The notes: a model not told the origin generated them from the sequence alone. Shown: positions 12,175 through 21,613, numbered from the stretch's first letter. The stretch is DNA of 64,000 nt from Sanguibacter keddieii DSM 10542 (GCF_000024925.1 NC_013521.1:2232001-2296000); one strand, 5' to 3'. Made by a program: numbers and translations.

Positions 12175-12870
12175 ATGAGCGAAGACCGGAGCACAGCGGA
12201 GGGCGCACCGTCGCACCTCACCCGGCTGGACCACGTCGACATCCGGTCGGTGTCCGTCGGCCCGATGGACAACAACGCCTACCTGCTGACCTGCCGCTCG
12301 ACCGGCGCGCAGGTGCTGGTCGACGCTGCGGCGGACTCCGACCGCCTGCTCGCCCTCGTCCGCGAGGGGTCGGGGTCGGCGCGCCTGGACCTGATCGTCA
12401 CCACGCACAGCCACCACGACCACGTCGGGGCGCTCGAGGACATGGTGGGGGTCACCGGGGCGACGACCGCCGCGGGAGCGGAGGACGCCGAGGACATCGC
12501 CGTGCCGACCCGGCAGCGGCTGCACCACGGCGAACGGCTGGTAGTCGGACACCTGGAGATCGAGGTGGTGGGGTTGCGCGGCCACACGCCCGGGTCTGTC
12601 GCCCTCGTCCTCGTGGAGCCCGAGGAGACGGTCGAGCCCGACGCCGTCCCAGGCCGCGCCCACGTGTTCTCCGGCGACTCGCTGTTCCCCGGGGGCGTCG
12701 GCAACACCCGACGTGACCCGGAGCGCTTCACCCAGCTGTTCGACGACGTGGTCGAGCGCGTGTTCGACCGGTTCGGCGACGACACCGTGGTGCACCCCGG
12801 GCACGGCGCCCCGACGACCCTCGGCGCAGAGCGTCCGCACCTCGAGGAGTGGCGGTCGCGCGGCTGGTGA
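12175..12870 (+). CDS. MBL-fold metallo-hydrolase (glyoxalase II-like)
   Basis: 231 residues with the metallo-beta-lactamase fold: HSHHDH (metal-binding HxHxDH motif) near residue 79, a GHTPGSVALVL segment carrying the next metal His, HVFSGDSLFPGG with the bridging Asp, and a C-terminal HPGHGAPTT with the last His. Family members hydrolyse thioesters such as S-lactoylglutathione or mycothiol adducts, but the substrate is open. GGAAGG upstream of the ATG is a good ribosome binding site. A homologue sits between uvrA and uvrB in mycobacteria (Rv1637c, from memory), so its place here is part of the conserved block. The heptamer repeat lies just upstream. Confidence 0.93.
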   Translation: MSEDRSTAEGAPSHLTRLDHVDIRSVSVGPMDNNAYLLTCRSTGAQVLVDAAADSDRLLALVREGSGSARLDLIVTTHSHHDHVGALEDMVGVTGATTAAGAEDAEDIAVPTRQRLHHGERLVVGHLEIEVVGLRGHTPGSVALVLVEPEETVEPDAVPGRAHVFSGDSLFPGGVGNTRRDPERFTQLFDDVVERVFDRFGDDTVVHPGHGAPTTLGAERPHLEEWRSRGW

Positions 12871-12920
12871 CGACGCCGGCCGGTGACGATGTCGTGCGGC
12901 GAAGGTGCTTGAATGCCTCC

Positions 12921-13208
12921 ATGACCACCTACGCCGTGACCTACGTCTACACCGACGACTCCGCCGCCCGTGACACGCACCGTCCCGCGCACCGCGCGTT
13001 CCTCGGCGGGCTCTACGCCGCCGGGATCCTGCTGGCCTCCGGCCCGGTGTCGGACGACGACATGCAGGGCGCGCTCCTGATCCTCCAGGGCGAGTCCGCC
13101 GAGGCGGTCAGCGCGATCCTCGACGCCGACCCTTTCGCGCAGCAGGAGCTCGTCGCGGCGCGTGCGGTCACCGAGTGGACCGTGGTGTTCGGGCCCTGGG
13201 CTGCCTGA
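12921..13208 (+). CDS. YciI family protein
   Basis: 95 residues from the ATG at 12921; the open frame starts upstream but the family pattern begins here (MTTYAVTYVYTDD). The fold is a small ferredoxin-like dimer (Dabb superfamily). The conserved His and Asp of the family are in RPAHRAFLGGLYAAG and the DADPFAQQELV segment. The function of YciI proteins is mostly unknown; some related proteins are dehydrochlorinases or lactone-processing enzymes. It is 50 bp downstream of the hydrolase gene, and the two may form one unit ending at the hairpin at 13289. Confidence 0.9.
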   Translation: MTTYAVTYVYTDDSAARDTHRPAHRAFLGGLYAAGILLASGPVSDDDMQGALLILQGESAEAVSAILDADPFAQQELVAARAVTEWTVVFGPWAA

Positions 13209-13288
13209 GCAGGCTCCGTCCCTGACGCTCGGCTGAGAGCGACGACTGCCTCGGACGCGACGGTCGCCTCAGACGAGAGAGGTCCTCA

Positions 13289-13331
13289 CACGAGAGACGC
13301 GGCGCCCTCCCGGGGTGCCGCGTCTCTCGTG
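13289..13331. terminator. Bidirectional terminator between YciI gene and uvrB
   Basis: A perfect 15-bp stem (CACGAGAGACGCGGC with its complement) encloses a 13-base loop between two convergent genes: the YciI gene ends at 13208 and uvrB ends at 13344. Confidence 0.85.
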
Positions 13332-13343
13332 CGTAGGGCGCTG

Positions 13344-15443
13344 TCAGGCCGTCGCGGCCTGCATCTGCCGCAGCTCCTTCTTGAGGCCGGATACCTCGTC
13401 GCGCAGGCGGGCGGCGAGCTCGAACTGGAGCTCGGCGGCCGCCGCGTGCATCTGCTCGTCGAGCTCCTGGATGAGCCCGACGAGGTCGCCGGCGGCCGCG
13501 ACGGCGAGCCGGTTCCCCGAGGTCGCGCCCTCCTTGGGTCCGCCGGGGAGCGGTGCGCCACCCTTGGCCGGCTTGCGGTAGCCGCCCTCGAGCAGCTCGC
13601 GGGTGTCGATGTCCTCGCGGGCCAGCATGTCGGTGACGTCGCTGATCTTCTTGCGCAGGGGCGTCGGGTCGATGCCGTGCTCGAGGTTGTACGCGACCTG
13701 CTTCTCGCGGCGGCGGTCCGTCTCCTCGAGGGCCATGGCCATCGACGGGGTCACCGTGTCGGCGTACATGTGGACCTGTCCGGAGACGTTACGAGCCGCG
13801 CGACCGATCGTCTGGATGAGAGAGGTCGCCGAGCGGAGGAAGCCCTCCTTGTCGGCGTCGAGGATCGCGACGAGCGACACCTCGGGGAGGTCGAGACCCT
13901 CACGGAGCAGGTTGATGCCGACGAGGACGTCGTACTCCCCCATGCGCAGCTCGCGCAGCAGCTCGACGCGACGGAGCGTGTCGACCTCGGAGTGCAGGTA
14001 CCGGACACGCACGCCCTTGTCGAGGAAGTAGTCCGTGAGGTCCTCGGCCATCTTCTTGGTGAGCGTCGTGACGAGGACGCGCTCGTCCTTCTCGGCGCGG
14101 ACGCGGATCTCCTCGAGCAGGTCGTCGATCTGCCCCTTGGTCGGCTTGACGACCACCTCGGGGTCGATGAGCCCGGTGGGGCGGATGATCTGCTCGACGA
14201 AGCCGTCGGACATCGACAGCTCGTACTTGCCGGGCGTCGCCGAGAGGTAGACGGTCTGGCCGATGCGGTCGACGAACTCCTCCCAGCGCAGCGGGCGGTT
14301 GTCCATCGCGCTCGGCAGGCGGAAGCCGTGGTCGACGAGGTTGCGCTTGCGCGACATGTCGCCCTCGTACATCGCGCCGATCTGCGGGACGGTCACGTGC
14401 GACTCGTCGATGACGAGCAGGAAGTCCTCGGGGAAGTAGTCGAGGAGCGTGTGCGGTGCCGTACCCGGTCCACGTCCGTCGATGTGCCGCGAGTAGTTCT
14501 CGATCCCCGAGCAGCTGCCGATCTCGCGCATCATCTCGATGTCGTAGGTGGTGCGCATACGCAGGCGCTGCGCCTCGAGCAGCTTGTTCTGCGCCTCCAT
14601 CGTCGCGAGGCGCTCCTCGAGCTCGGCCTCGATCGACGCGATCGCCTTCTCCATGCGCTCCGGGCCGGCCACGTAGTGGGTGGCCGGGAACAGGTGGATC
14701 GAGGTCTCGTTGCGCACCACGTCACCCGTGAGCGGGTGCAGCGTCTGGATCGCCTCGATCTCGTCCCCGAAGAACTCGATGCGGATCGCGAGCTCCTCGT
14801 ACACGGGGATGATCTCGACCGTGTCGCCGCGCACCCGGAACGTGCCGCGGGTGAACGCCATGTCGTTGCGGGTGTACTGCATGGTGACGAACTTGCGTAG
14901 CAGGGTGTCCCGGTCGACCTGGTCGCCGACGTCGAGGCGCACCATGCGGTCCACGTACTCCTGCGGGGTACCGAGGCCGTAGATGCACGACACCGAGGCG
15001 ACGACGATCACGTCGCGGCGGGTCAGCAGGTTGCTCGTGGCGGAGTGGCGCAGCCGCTCGACCTCGTCGTTGATCGACGAGTCCTTCTCGATGAAGGTGT
15101 CCGTCTGCGCGATGTACGCCTCGGGCTGGTAGTAGTCGTAGTACGACACGAAGTACTCGACGGCGTTGTTGGGCAGGAGCTCGCGGAACTCGGTCGCGAG
15201 CTGCGCGGCGAGGGTCTTGTTCGGAGCCATGACCAGCGTGGGCCGCTGCAGCTTCTCGATGAGCCACGCGGTGGTCGCCGACTTGCCGGTACCTGTCGCA
15301 CCGAGGAGCACGACGTCCTTCTCACCGCCCTGGATGCGCTGCGAGAGCTCGGCGATGGCCGTCGGCTGGTCACCGGAGGGGGTGTACTCCGAGATCACCT
15401 CGAAGGGCGCCACGGTCCGCTGGAGATCTGTCACAGGTCGCAT
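13344..15443 (-). CDS. uvrB: Excinuclease ABC subunit B
   Basis: 699 residues from the ATG at 15443; the frame is open further upstream but family similarity begins at [16 protein letters not shown]. UvrB is the helicase-like damage-verification subunit of nucleotide excision repair. It shows Walker A ([13 protein letters not shown]), the beta-hairpin region ([16 protein letters not shown]), the Walker [10 protein letters not shown], helicase motifs V and VI ([13 protein letters not shown] and QTIGRAARN) and a C-terminal UVR segment ([19 protein letters not shown]) that pairs with UvrC. The 3' end is next to a strong terminator. No SOS box is seen upstream. coaE lies 122 bp upstream on the same strand. 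Confidence 0.98.
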   Translation of the reverse strand: MRPVTDLQRTVAPFEVISEYTPSGDQPTAIAELSQRIQGGEKDVVLLGATGTGKSATTAWLIEKLQRPTLVMAPNKTLAAQLATEFRELLPNNAVEYFVSYYDYYQPEAYIAQTDTFIEKDSSINDEVERLRHSATSNLLTRRDVIVVASVSCIYGLGTPQEYVDRMVRLDVGDQVDRDTLLRKFVTMQYTRNDMAFTRGTFRVRGDTVEIIPVYEELAIRIEFFGDEIEAIQTLHPLTGDVVRNETSIHLFPATHYVAGPERMEKAIASIEAELEERLATMEAQNKLLEAQRLRMRTTYDIEMMREIGSCSGIENYSRHIDGRGPGTAPHTLLDYFPEDFLLVIDESHVTVPQIGAMYEGDMSRKRNLVDHGFRLPSAMDNRPLRWEEFVDRIGQTVYLSATPGKYELSMSDGFVEQIIRPTGLIDPEVVVKPTKGQIDDLLEEIRVRAEKDERVLVTTLTKKMAEDLTDYFLDKGVRVRYLHSEVDTLRRVELLRELRMGEYDVLVGINLLREGLDLPEVSLVAILDADKEGFLRSATSLIQTIGRAARNVSGQVHMYADTVTPSMAMALEETDRRREKQVAYNLEHGIDPTPLRKKISDVTDMLAREDIDTRELLEGGYRKPAKGGAPLPGGPKEGATSGNRLAVAAAGDLVGLIQELDEQMHAAAAELQFELAARLRDEVSGLKKELRQMQAATA

Positions 15444-15565
15444 AGGACAACCGTACGACCAGCCACCGACAACGCCCACCGGGCCCAGTGTGCCGCCCAC
15501 CACGCACCGGCTCGCCGAGTCACGCAGCACGCCCGGTGCTCCGAGCGACGAGCGTCGCTGCCCTG

Positions 15566-16189
15566 CTAGGGAACCGGCGTCTCCGCCTCGACCTCGTCCT
15601 GCAGGCGCGCCCAGAGCGCGTCGACGGCGGCGCGCAGGTCGGACTCCTCGTGGGTGCCCGGCAGCACGACGTCGGCCGCGGCGAGCCGCGCCTCGTCGGT
15701 CGCCTGGGACGCCACCCGGCGGCGCGCCTCGGGGAGGTCCATCCCCCGGTTCTCGACGAGGCGGCGGATCCTCAGGTCGGCGGGCGCGTCGACGACGACC
15801 ACCACGTGGAAGGTCTCCTGCTGCCCCGTCTCGACGAGCAGGGGAATGTCGTGGACCACGACGGCGTTGGCATCAGCGGTGGCGATGGCCGCCTCGCGCT
15901 CGGCAGACAGCCGGGCGACCTCGGGGTGGACGATCGAGCTCAGCAGGTCCAGACGCGCGCGGTCGCCGAAGACGACGTGCCCGAGGGCCGGTCGGTCGAG
16001 CGAGCCGTCCGCGGTGAGGACCTCGGGGCCGAACGCCGCGACCACCTGGTCGAGGCCCACCGTGCCCGGCTCGACCGCCTCGCGGGCCAGCACGTCGTGG
16101 TCGATGACCGCGGCACCCAGCTCGGCGAACCGCGCCGAGGCGACCGACTTGCCGGCGGCGATGCCACCGGTCAGACCTATCCTGATCAT
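15566..16189 (-). CDS. coaE: Dephospho-CoA kinase
   Basis: 207 residues from the ATG at 16189, where the family begins ([15 protein letters not shown]). CoaE phosphorylates the ribose 3'-hydroxyl of dephospho-CoA, the last step of coenzyme A synthesis. The P-loop GGIAAGKS, the [10 protein letters not shown] substrate segment and a lid region ([17 protein letters not shown]) are present. Mycobacterial CoaE carries an extra C-terminal UPF0157 domain; this protein ends at the core, near the length of the E. coli enzyme. Its leader holds two adjacent strong hairpins (16218-16271). In related genomes it follows rpsA directly; here an ABC transporter gene on the opposite strand separates them. Confidence 0.96.
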   Translation of the reverse strand: MIRIGLTGGIAAGKSVASARFAELGAAVIDHDVLAREAVEPGTVGLDQVVAAFGPEVLTADGSLDRPALGHVVFGDRARLDLLSSIVHPEVARLSAEREAAIATADANAVVVHDIPLLVETGQQETFHVVVVVDAPADLRIRRLVENRGMDLPEARRRVASQATDEARLAAADVVLPGTHEESDLRAAVDALWARLQDEVEAETPVP

Positions 16190-16217
16190 CTGAGTCCCTC
16201 TCCCCGCACGGTGCGTC

Positions 16218-16271
16218 GAGAGCGGCTCCTGGGAGCCCTCTCGTCCGACGCCCGCGGTGCGGGCGTCGGAC
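16218..16271. other. Two adjacent strong hairpins between coaE and the ABC transporter gene
   Basis: Hairpin one (16218-16242) pairs GAGAGCGGCTCC with GGAGCCCTCTC, with one bulged base. Hairpin two (16243-16271) has a perfect 13-bp stem, GTCCGACGCCCGC with its complement, and a 3-base loop. They abut and lie 29-82 bp upstream of the coaE start in the divergent gap. They could be a leader attenuator or a terminator left from the ancestral rpsA-coaE junction. Confidence 0.7.
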
Positions 16272-16374
16272 CAACGTATCGCGTCCCGCCCGCAGCGGGC
16301 ACGGGGAGCGTGGCGGACACCCGGTCGGCGCGAGCCGAGGAGCACCACAGCACGCACGTCGAAGGGATCCATCT

Positions 16375-18279
16375 GTGTCGATGCACCAAGGAGGCGGCGG
16401 CGGACAGCTCCGCTCGTTCCGCCAGGAGCGCGACGTCACCCAGCACCGGCTCGCCGACGGCACCGTCCGTCGCGTGCTCGGGTTCGCGCGGCCCTACAAG
16501 CGCCAGCTGGCCGTGTTCCTCGCACTCATCTCGGTCGATGCGCTCATCGGCGCCGCCACGCCGCTGGTCTTCAAGGCGATCATCGACGACGGCATCACTC
16601 CTGGCCGCCGCGACGTCGTCCTCTGGCTGGCCGGGCTCGTCGCGGCCCTCGCGATCGCCTCCGGTCTCCTCACCATGGCGCAGCGCTGGCTGTCGTCCCG
16701 TATCGGCGAGGGGCTGATCCTCGACCTGCGCGTGGCGGTGTTCGACCACGTGCAGCAGATGCCGCTCGCCTTCTTCTCGCGGACGCGTACGGGGGCGCTG
16801 GTCCAGCGCCTCAACGGCGACGTGCTCGGAGCCCAGCAGGCCTTCACCTCGACGCTGTCGAGCGTCTTCTCGAACACCCTCACGGTCGTGTTCGTCCTCG
16901 CGGCGATGTTCTCCATGTCTTGGCAGCTCACCGCGCTCTCGCTCGTCCTGCTGCCGGCGTTCATCCTGCCCGCGCGCTGGATCGGGCCGCGGCTGGCCCG
17001 CCTCACGCGCGAGTCCTACGAGATCAACGCCGACACCTCGCAGACGATGAACGAGCGGTTCAACGTCGCCGGCGCCCACCTCGCCAAGACCTACGGCCGA
17101 CCCGACGACGAGTCCCGCCGCTTCGCCCGCGACGCGTCCCGTGCACGAGACATCGGCGTGAAGCTGGCGATGTACTCGACGTACTTCCGGGTCGGTCTCA
17201 CCACCGTCGCTGCCCTCGCCGTCGCGATCGTCTACGGGGTGGGCGGTCTCAGCGCGATCTCCGGCGGGCTCACGGTCGGCGTGGTCGTGGCGCTCACCGC
17301 CTACCTCGGCCGGCTATACGGACCGCTCACCGCCCTGTCCAACGTGCAGGTCGACGTGATGACGGCCCTCGTGAGCTTCGAGCGGGTGCTCGAGGTCCTC
17401 GACCTCGAGCCGAGCGTCACCGACGCCGAGGACGCGACGGACCTGCGCGACGCCCTCGCGACCGAGGGTGCGAGCATCGAGCTGTGCGACGTGACGTTCC
17501 GGTACCCCACTGCCTCGGAGGTGTCCCTCGCCTCGCTCGAGTCGGTCGCCACCCTGGTCAACGACCCGCAGAGCACCACGCTCAGCGGCGTCAGCCTGCG
17601 GGTCGAGCCCGGCGAGATGGTCGCGCTGGTCGGCCCGTCCGGAGCCGGCAAGACGACCCTGTCGCAGCTCGTCACCCGCATGTACGACCCGAGCAGCGGG
17701 TCGGTGCGCGTCGCCGGCCAGGACCTGCGTGACGTGACGCTCGCGTCGCTGCGCGCCACCGTCGGCACGGTCCCGCAGGACTCGCACATGTTCCACGACA
17801 CCATCGCCGGCAACCTGCGCTACGCGCGGCCCGAGGCGACCGATGCCGAGATCGAGGACTCGCTGCGCGCCGCGCACATCTGGGACCTCGTGGAGTCCCT
17901 GCCCTCGGGCGTCGACACCGTGGTCGGTGACCGTGGGTACCGGCTGTCTGGTGGTGAGCGCCAGCGCCTCGCGATCGCCCGGCTGCTGCTCAAGGCTCCG
18001 GACGTCGTCGTGCTCGACGAGGCCACCGCGCACCTGGACTCCGAGTCCGAGGCCGCGGTCCAGCGTGCGCTGAGCGCTGCGCTGGTCGGCCGGACCTCCG
18101 TGGTCATCGCGCACCGTCTGTCGACCATCCGTGAGGCCGACCGCATCGTCGTGCTCGACGAGGGTCACGTCGTCGCGCAGGGCACCCACACCGAGCTGCT
18201 GGCCGCCGGCGGGCTCTACGCCGACCTGTACCACACCCAGTTCGCCGAAGCCGTCGGCACTCCCCCGCCGGCGGTCTGA
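16375..18279 (+). CDS. ABC transporter, fused permease and ATPase (exporter type)
   Basis: 634 residues, a half-transporter of the MsbA/LmrA type. A type I exporter membrane domain occupies residues about 35-340 (YKRQLAVFLALISVDALIG, coupling-helix region LAFFSRTRTGALVQRLNGD), followed by the nucleotide-binding domain: Walker A GPSGAGKTT, Q-loop TVPQDSHMFHDT, signature LSGGERQR, Walker B VVVLDEAT and H-loop IAHRLS. The start is GTG with GAAGGGA upstream. It probably works as a homodimer exporting a lipid, drug or peptide; the substrate is unknown. It is encoded against the surrounding block and interrupts the usual rpsA-coaE pair, so it is a lineage-specific insertion. Confidence 0.95.
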   Translation: MSMHQGGGGGQLRSFRQERDVTQHRLADGTVRRVLGFARPYKRQLAVFLALISVDALIGAATPLVFKAIIDDGITPGRRDVVLWLAGLVAALAIASGLLTMAQRWLSSRIGEGLILDLRVAVFDHVQQMPLAFFSRTRTGALVQRLNGDVLGAQQAFTSTLSSVFSNTLTVVFVLAAMFSMSWQLTALSLVLLPAFILPARWIGPRLARLTRESYEINADTSQTMNERFNVAGAHLAKTYGRPDDESRRFARDASRARDIGVKLAMYSTYFRVGLTTVAALAVAIVYGVGGLSAISGGLTVGVVVALTAYLGRLYGPLTALSNVQVDVMTALVSFERVLEVLDLEPSVTDAEDATDLRDALATEGASIELCDVTFRYPTASEVSLASLESVATLVNDPQSTTLSGVSLRVEPGEMVALVGPSGAGKTTLSQLVTRMYDPSSGSVRVAGQDLRDVTLASLRATVGTVPQDSHMFHDTIAGNLRYARPEATDAEIEDSLRAAHIWDLVESLPSGVDTVVGDRGYRLSGGERQRLAIARLLLKAPDVVVLDEATAHLDSESEAAVQRALSAALVGRTSVVIAHRLSTIREADRIVVLDEGHVVAQGTHTELLAAGGLYADLYHTQFAEAVGTPPPAV

Positions 18280-18591
18280 CACGGCCGGTCTGAACGCCGT
18301 CGGCGATCAGATCCCCTGACGCCGAGGTCGCGCCCCTGCCGTCGAGGTCGCACAGACACGCCAGATCCGCGTCTTCCCGAGGGCCGTTCGGCGTGTCTGT
18401 ACGACCTCAGCGCTGTCGGTGCGACCTCGCGGGGTCTGGTGCGGCCTCGCGGGCTCCTGGTGCTTTGCGCCCGGGCGCGTATGCGTCTGGACGCACGTGC
18501 GCCTGGACACACGAAGGGCCGGTCACCCGAAGGTGACCGGCCCTGCGTGGTGGTGCTGAGCTGTTCCGAGGACCGGGGCCCTCAGGTCAGA
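18280..18591. repeat. Gene-free gap with a large dyad made of 20-bp-spaced GAGGTCGC units
   Basis: Between the convergent ABC transporter and rpsA genes, GAGGTCGC occurs at 18324 and 18344, and the reverse form (A/G)CG(A/G)CCTC at 18401, 18421 and 18441, with units exactly 20 bp apart within each set. The centre forms an 18-of-19 inverted repeat: 18344-18362 with 18390-18408 (GAGGTCGCACAGACACGCC against its complement). The outer units at 18324 and 18421 sit symmetrically about the same centre. This resembles a REP-like intergenic element or a multi-site binding array. The rpsA terminator follows at 18515. Confidence 0.8.
18515..18544 (-). terminator. Terminator downstream of rpsA
   Basis: A perfect 13-bp stem, AGGGCCGGTCACC with its complement, is closed by a CGAA tetraloop. 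It lies 48 bp beyond the rpsA stop and probably also stops transcription from the convergent ABC transporter gene. Confidence 0.88.
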
Positions 18592-20082
18592 TCAGTTACC
18601 GGTGAGCTTCTCGCGGAGCGCGGCGAGAGCCTCGTCCGAGGCGAGCGTGCCGCCACCGGAGGTGGGCTCAGCGGCCGGAGCCGACGAGTAGGTGCTGGCC
18701 GACGAGGAGCCCGAGCCGGACTCGGTCTCGCCCGACTCAGCGGCCTCGAGGTCAGCCTTGACGGCCTCGGCGACCTGCTTGCGGTGCGACTCCCAGCGCT
18801 CGTGCGCCTTGGCGTACTGGCCTTCCCAGGTCTCACGCTGCGACTCGAAGCCCTCGAGCCACTCGTTCGTCTCGGGGTCGAAGCCCTCCGGGTACTTGTA
18901 GTTCCCGGCCTCGTCGTACTCGGCAGCCATGCCGTAGAGCGCGGGGTCGAAGTCGTCCGACTCCGGGTCCACGCCCTCGTTGGCCTGCTTCAGCGACAGC
19001 GAGATGCGGCGACGCTCGAGGTCGATGTCGATGACCTTGACGAAGACGTCGTCGCCCACGTTGACGACCTGCTCGGGCAGCTCGACGTGGCGGACAGCCA
19101 GCTCCGAGATGTGCACGAGGCCCTCGATGCCGTCCTCGACGCGCACGAACGCACCGAAGGGGACGAGCTTGGTGACCTTACCCGGCACGACCTGACCGAT
19201 GGCGTGCGTACGGGCGAAGGTCTGCCACGGGTCTTCCTGCGTCGCCTTGAGCGACAGGGAGACACGCTCGCGGTCGAAGTCGACGTCGAGAACCTCGACG
19301 GTGACCTCCTGACCGACCTCGACGACCTCGCCCGGGTGGTCGATGTGCTTCCAGGACAGCTCGGAGACGTGGACGAGACCGTCGACCCCGCCGAGGTCCA
19401 CGAAGGCACCGAAGTTGACGATCGAGGAGACGACACCGGGGCGGACCTGGCCCTTCTGCAGCGTCTGCAGGAAGGTGGAACGGACCTCGGACTGCGTCTG
19501 CTCGAGCCAGGCACGGCGCGACAGGACCACGTTGTTGCGGTTCTTGTCGAGCTCGATGATCTTGGCCTCGATCTCCTTGCCGACGTACGGCTGGAGGTCG
19601 CGGACGCGGCGCATCTCGACGAGCGAGGCGGGGAGGAAGCCACGAAGACCGATGTCGAGGATGAGGCCACCCTTGACGACCTCGATGACGGTGCCGGTGA
19701 CGACGCCGTCCTCTTCCTTGATCTTCTCGATCGTGCCCCAGGCGCGCTCGTACTGTGCGCGCTTCTTGGACAGGATCAGACGGCCTTCCTTGTCCTCCTT
19801 CTGGAGGACGAGGGCCTCGACGGCGTCGCCGACCTTGACGACCTCTCCGGGGTCCACGTCGTGCTTGATGGACAGCTCACGGGAGGGGATGACGCCTTCG
19901 GTCTTGTAACCGATGTCGAGGAGGACCTCGTCGCGGTCGACCTTGACGATGGTGCCTTCGACAATGTCACCGTCGTTGAAGTACTTGATGGTGGCGTCGA
20001 TGGCTGCAAGGAAGTCTTCTGCAGTGCCGATGTCGTTGATGGCGACCTGCGGGGCGGACTTCGCGGGGGTAGAGATGGTCAT
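18592..20082 (-). CDS. rpsA: 30S ribosomal protein S1
   Basis: 496 residues with four S1 RNA-binding repeats, starting near GDIVEGTIVKVDRDEVLLDI, then GVVTGTVIEVVKGGLILD, PGVVSSIVNFGAFVDLGG and VVPGKVTKLVPFGAFVRVED; the last two carry the complete GAFV core. Actinobacterial S1 has four repeats, against six in E. coli, with a variable tail. Here the tail after the fourth repeat is acidic and Ser/Glu/Ala-rich (ESGETESGSGSSSASTYSS) and ends LREKLTGN. S1 helps load mRNA on the ribosome; mycobacterial S1 has been linked to trans-translation, though that is disputed. The 292-bp upstream gap holds its leader, with a small stem (GTGCG/CGCAC) about 70 bp before the start. Confidence 0.97.
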   Translation of the reverse strand: MTISTPAKSAPQVAINDIGTAEDFLAAIDATIKYFNDGDIVEGTIVKVDRDEVLLDIGYKTEGVIPSRELSIKHDVDPGEVVKVGDAVEALVLQKEDKEGRLILSKKRAQYERAWGTIEKIKEEDGVVTGTVIEVVKGGLILDIGLRGFLPASLVEMRRVRDLQPYVGKEIEAKIIELDKNRNNVVLSRRAWLEQTQSEVRSTFLQTLQKGQVRPGVVSSIVNFGAFVDLGGVDGLVHVSELSWKHIDHPGEVVEVGQEVTVEVLDVDFDRERVSLSLKATQEDPWQTFARTHAIGQVVPGKVTKLVPFGAFVRVEDGIEGLVHISELAVRHVELPEQVVNVGDDVFVKVIDIDLERRRISLSLKQANEGVDPESDDFDPALYGMAAEYDEAGNYKYPEGFDPETNEWLEGFESQRETWEGQYAKAHERWESHRKQVAEAVKADLEAAESGETESGSGSSSASTYSSAPAAEPTSGGGTLASDEALAALREKLTGN

Positions 20083-20323
20083 TGAGTCAGGTGCTCCGAT
20101 GCGGACAGGAAGTAGTTCGGATAGGGATGGTGCTGGTTCGTGCGCGGACGCACGGGATGTGAGACGTGGTGCTCGTACGTTGAGTGCCGTCCAGCATCTT
20201 CACTGCTGTCACCCGCTGCGACGACCAGCCACGAGCTGGTCGGACGACTACGGGCGCGACCGTACTGCACCGCCATGAACCTTACCGGGGGTGCAGTCGA
20301 CGGGTCAACGTGGACGCGCGGGA

Positions 20324-20360
20324 GTGGACGGGCCCCTGAGCAGGCCCAGGAGCCGTCCAC
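20324..20360 (-). terminator. Stem-loop downstream of pfkA
   Basis: An 8-bp GTGGACGG/CCGTCCAC stem encloses a second, smaller CCTG/CAGG hairpin. It begins 15 bp beyond the pfkA stop. The rest of the gap up to the rpsA start at 20082 holds no recognisable gene. Confidence 0.6.
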
Positions 20361-20374
20361 GGGTCGTCTGGGCG

Positions 20375-21400
20375 TCAGGCGAGGACGCGCGCGACCCTGA
20401 GGAGGTCGTCGGGGACGTGCTTGACCTTCCCGGCGATCTCCTCGAGCGGGACGAGGACGACCTCTTCGTTGCGCAGGGCCGTCATGACGTTGGTCTCGCC
20501 GCGGCTGATCGCGTCGACGGCCGCGACGCCGAAGCGGCTGCCGAGGATGCGGTCGGTCGGCGTGGGCGTGCCGCCGCGCTGGACGTGACCGAGGATCGTC
20601 AGGCGCGTGTCGAAGCCGGTCCGGGTCGCGATCTCGTTGGCGACCCGCTCGCCGATGGCACCGGCAATGATCTCGCCGAACTTGCCGAGCTGGGCCTCGT
20701 ACTGCATCGAGCTGCCCTCCTTGGGCAGCGCACCCTCGGCGACCACGACGATCGAGAAGTTCGCGTGCGAGCGGTGACGGTGCTTGAGGAACTTGACGAT
20801 GCGGTCCATGTCGAAGGGCTCCTCGGGGGCGAGCACGAGCTCGGCCCCGCCCGCGATGCCGGCGTTCACGGCGATCCAGCCGGCGTGCCGGCCCATGACC
20901 TCGACGACCATGACGCGGTTGTGGCTCTCCGCGGTCGTGTGGATGCGGTCGATCGCCTCGGTCGCGATGTTCACCGCGGTGTGGAAGCCGATCGACAGGT
21001 CCGTGCCGTAGACGTCGTTGTCGATCGTCTTGGGGATCGCGACGATCTTGATGCCCTGCTCGGCGACCTTGTTGGCGGCGTGGAGGGTGCCGTCGCCGCC
21101 GATGCAGATGAGCGCCTCGATGCGCTCGGCCTCGAGCGTGGCCATGACGCCGTCGAGCCCGCCGTCGGCGGAGTGCGGGTGGAACCGTGCGGTGCCGAGG
21201 AGCGTGCCGCCCTGCGGGAGGACGTTGCGGATGTCCTCTCGCGACATGGTCCGGACGTCACCGTCGACCACGCCCTTCCAGCCGTTGCGGAAGCCGATGA
21301 TGGTGTGCCCGTACTCCCCCAGACCTTGCTTGACGACCGCACGGATCGCAGCGTTCAGCCCTGGGCAGTCGCCACCGCCGGTGAGCAGACCGATTCTCAT
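20375..21400 (-). CDS. pfkA: 6-phosphofructokinase (G104/K124 type)
   Basis: 341 residues from the ATG at 21400, which has GAGGGAG upstream and begins the family (MRIGLLTGGGDCPGLNAAIR). The enzyme phosphorylates fructose 6-phosphate, the committed step of glycolysis. GGDG is at 101-104 and AIPKTIDND at 121-129, giving Gly104 with Lys124. Gly104 is the ATP-type residue, while Lys124 is shared with pyrophosphate-dependent enzymes. The mixed pair is known from actinomycete enzymes (Streptomyces ATP-PFK, from memory), which usually lack the bacillary allosteric control. ATP is the likelier donor, but sequence alone does not decide. A 23-bp palindrome lies 38 bp upstream. Confidence 0.96.
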   Translation of the reverse strand: MRIGLLTGGGDCPGLNAAIRAVVKQGLGEYGHTIIGFRNGWKGVVDGDVRTMSREDIRNVLPQGGTLLGTARFHPHSADGGLDGVMATLEAERIEALICIGGDGTLHAANKVAEQGIKIVAIPKTIDNDVYGTDLSIGFHTAVNIATEAIDRIHTTAESHNRVMVVEVMGRHAGWIAVNAGIAGGAELVLAPEEPFDMDRIVKFLKHRHRSHANFSIVVVAEGALPKEGSSMQYEAQLGKFGEIIAGAIGERVANEIATRTGFDTRLTILGHVQRGGTPTPTDRILGSRFGVAAVDAISRGETNVMTALRNEEVVLVPLEEIAGKVKHVPDDLLRVARVLA

Positions 21401-21438
21401 TCGAACTCCCTCAAGAAATGAAAGGTGACCAGCATCGT

Positions 21439-21461
21439 CGTGGGCCCGTGACGGGCCCACG
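21439..21461. promoter_or_regulatory. 23-bp palindrome upstream of pfkA
   Basis: CGTGGGCCCGT and its exact complement are separated by a single G. It lies 38 bp before the pfkA start and 150 bp before the divergent methyltransferase gene. It could be an operator for pfkA or a leader hairpin. No gene ends nearby, so it is not a normal terminator. Confidence 0.7.
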
Positions 21462-21613
21462 AGTCAACCCTACAGAGCCGCTCCCCTGGTCGGGGCCGCC
21501 TTTGGTCCCAGCGAGACGGCTGCCGTCGAGCACCCTGCCGACCCTGCGGCTGACGACTTGGCCCGACGCCCCGACGGCCACCACGACGACGGCGGATGCG
21601 CCAGACTGGTCGG

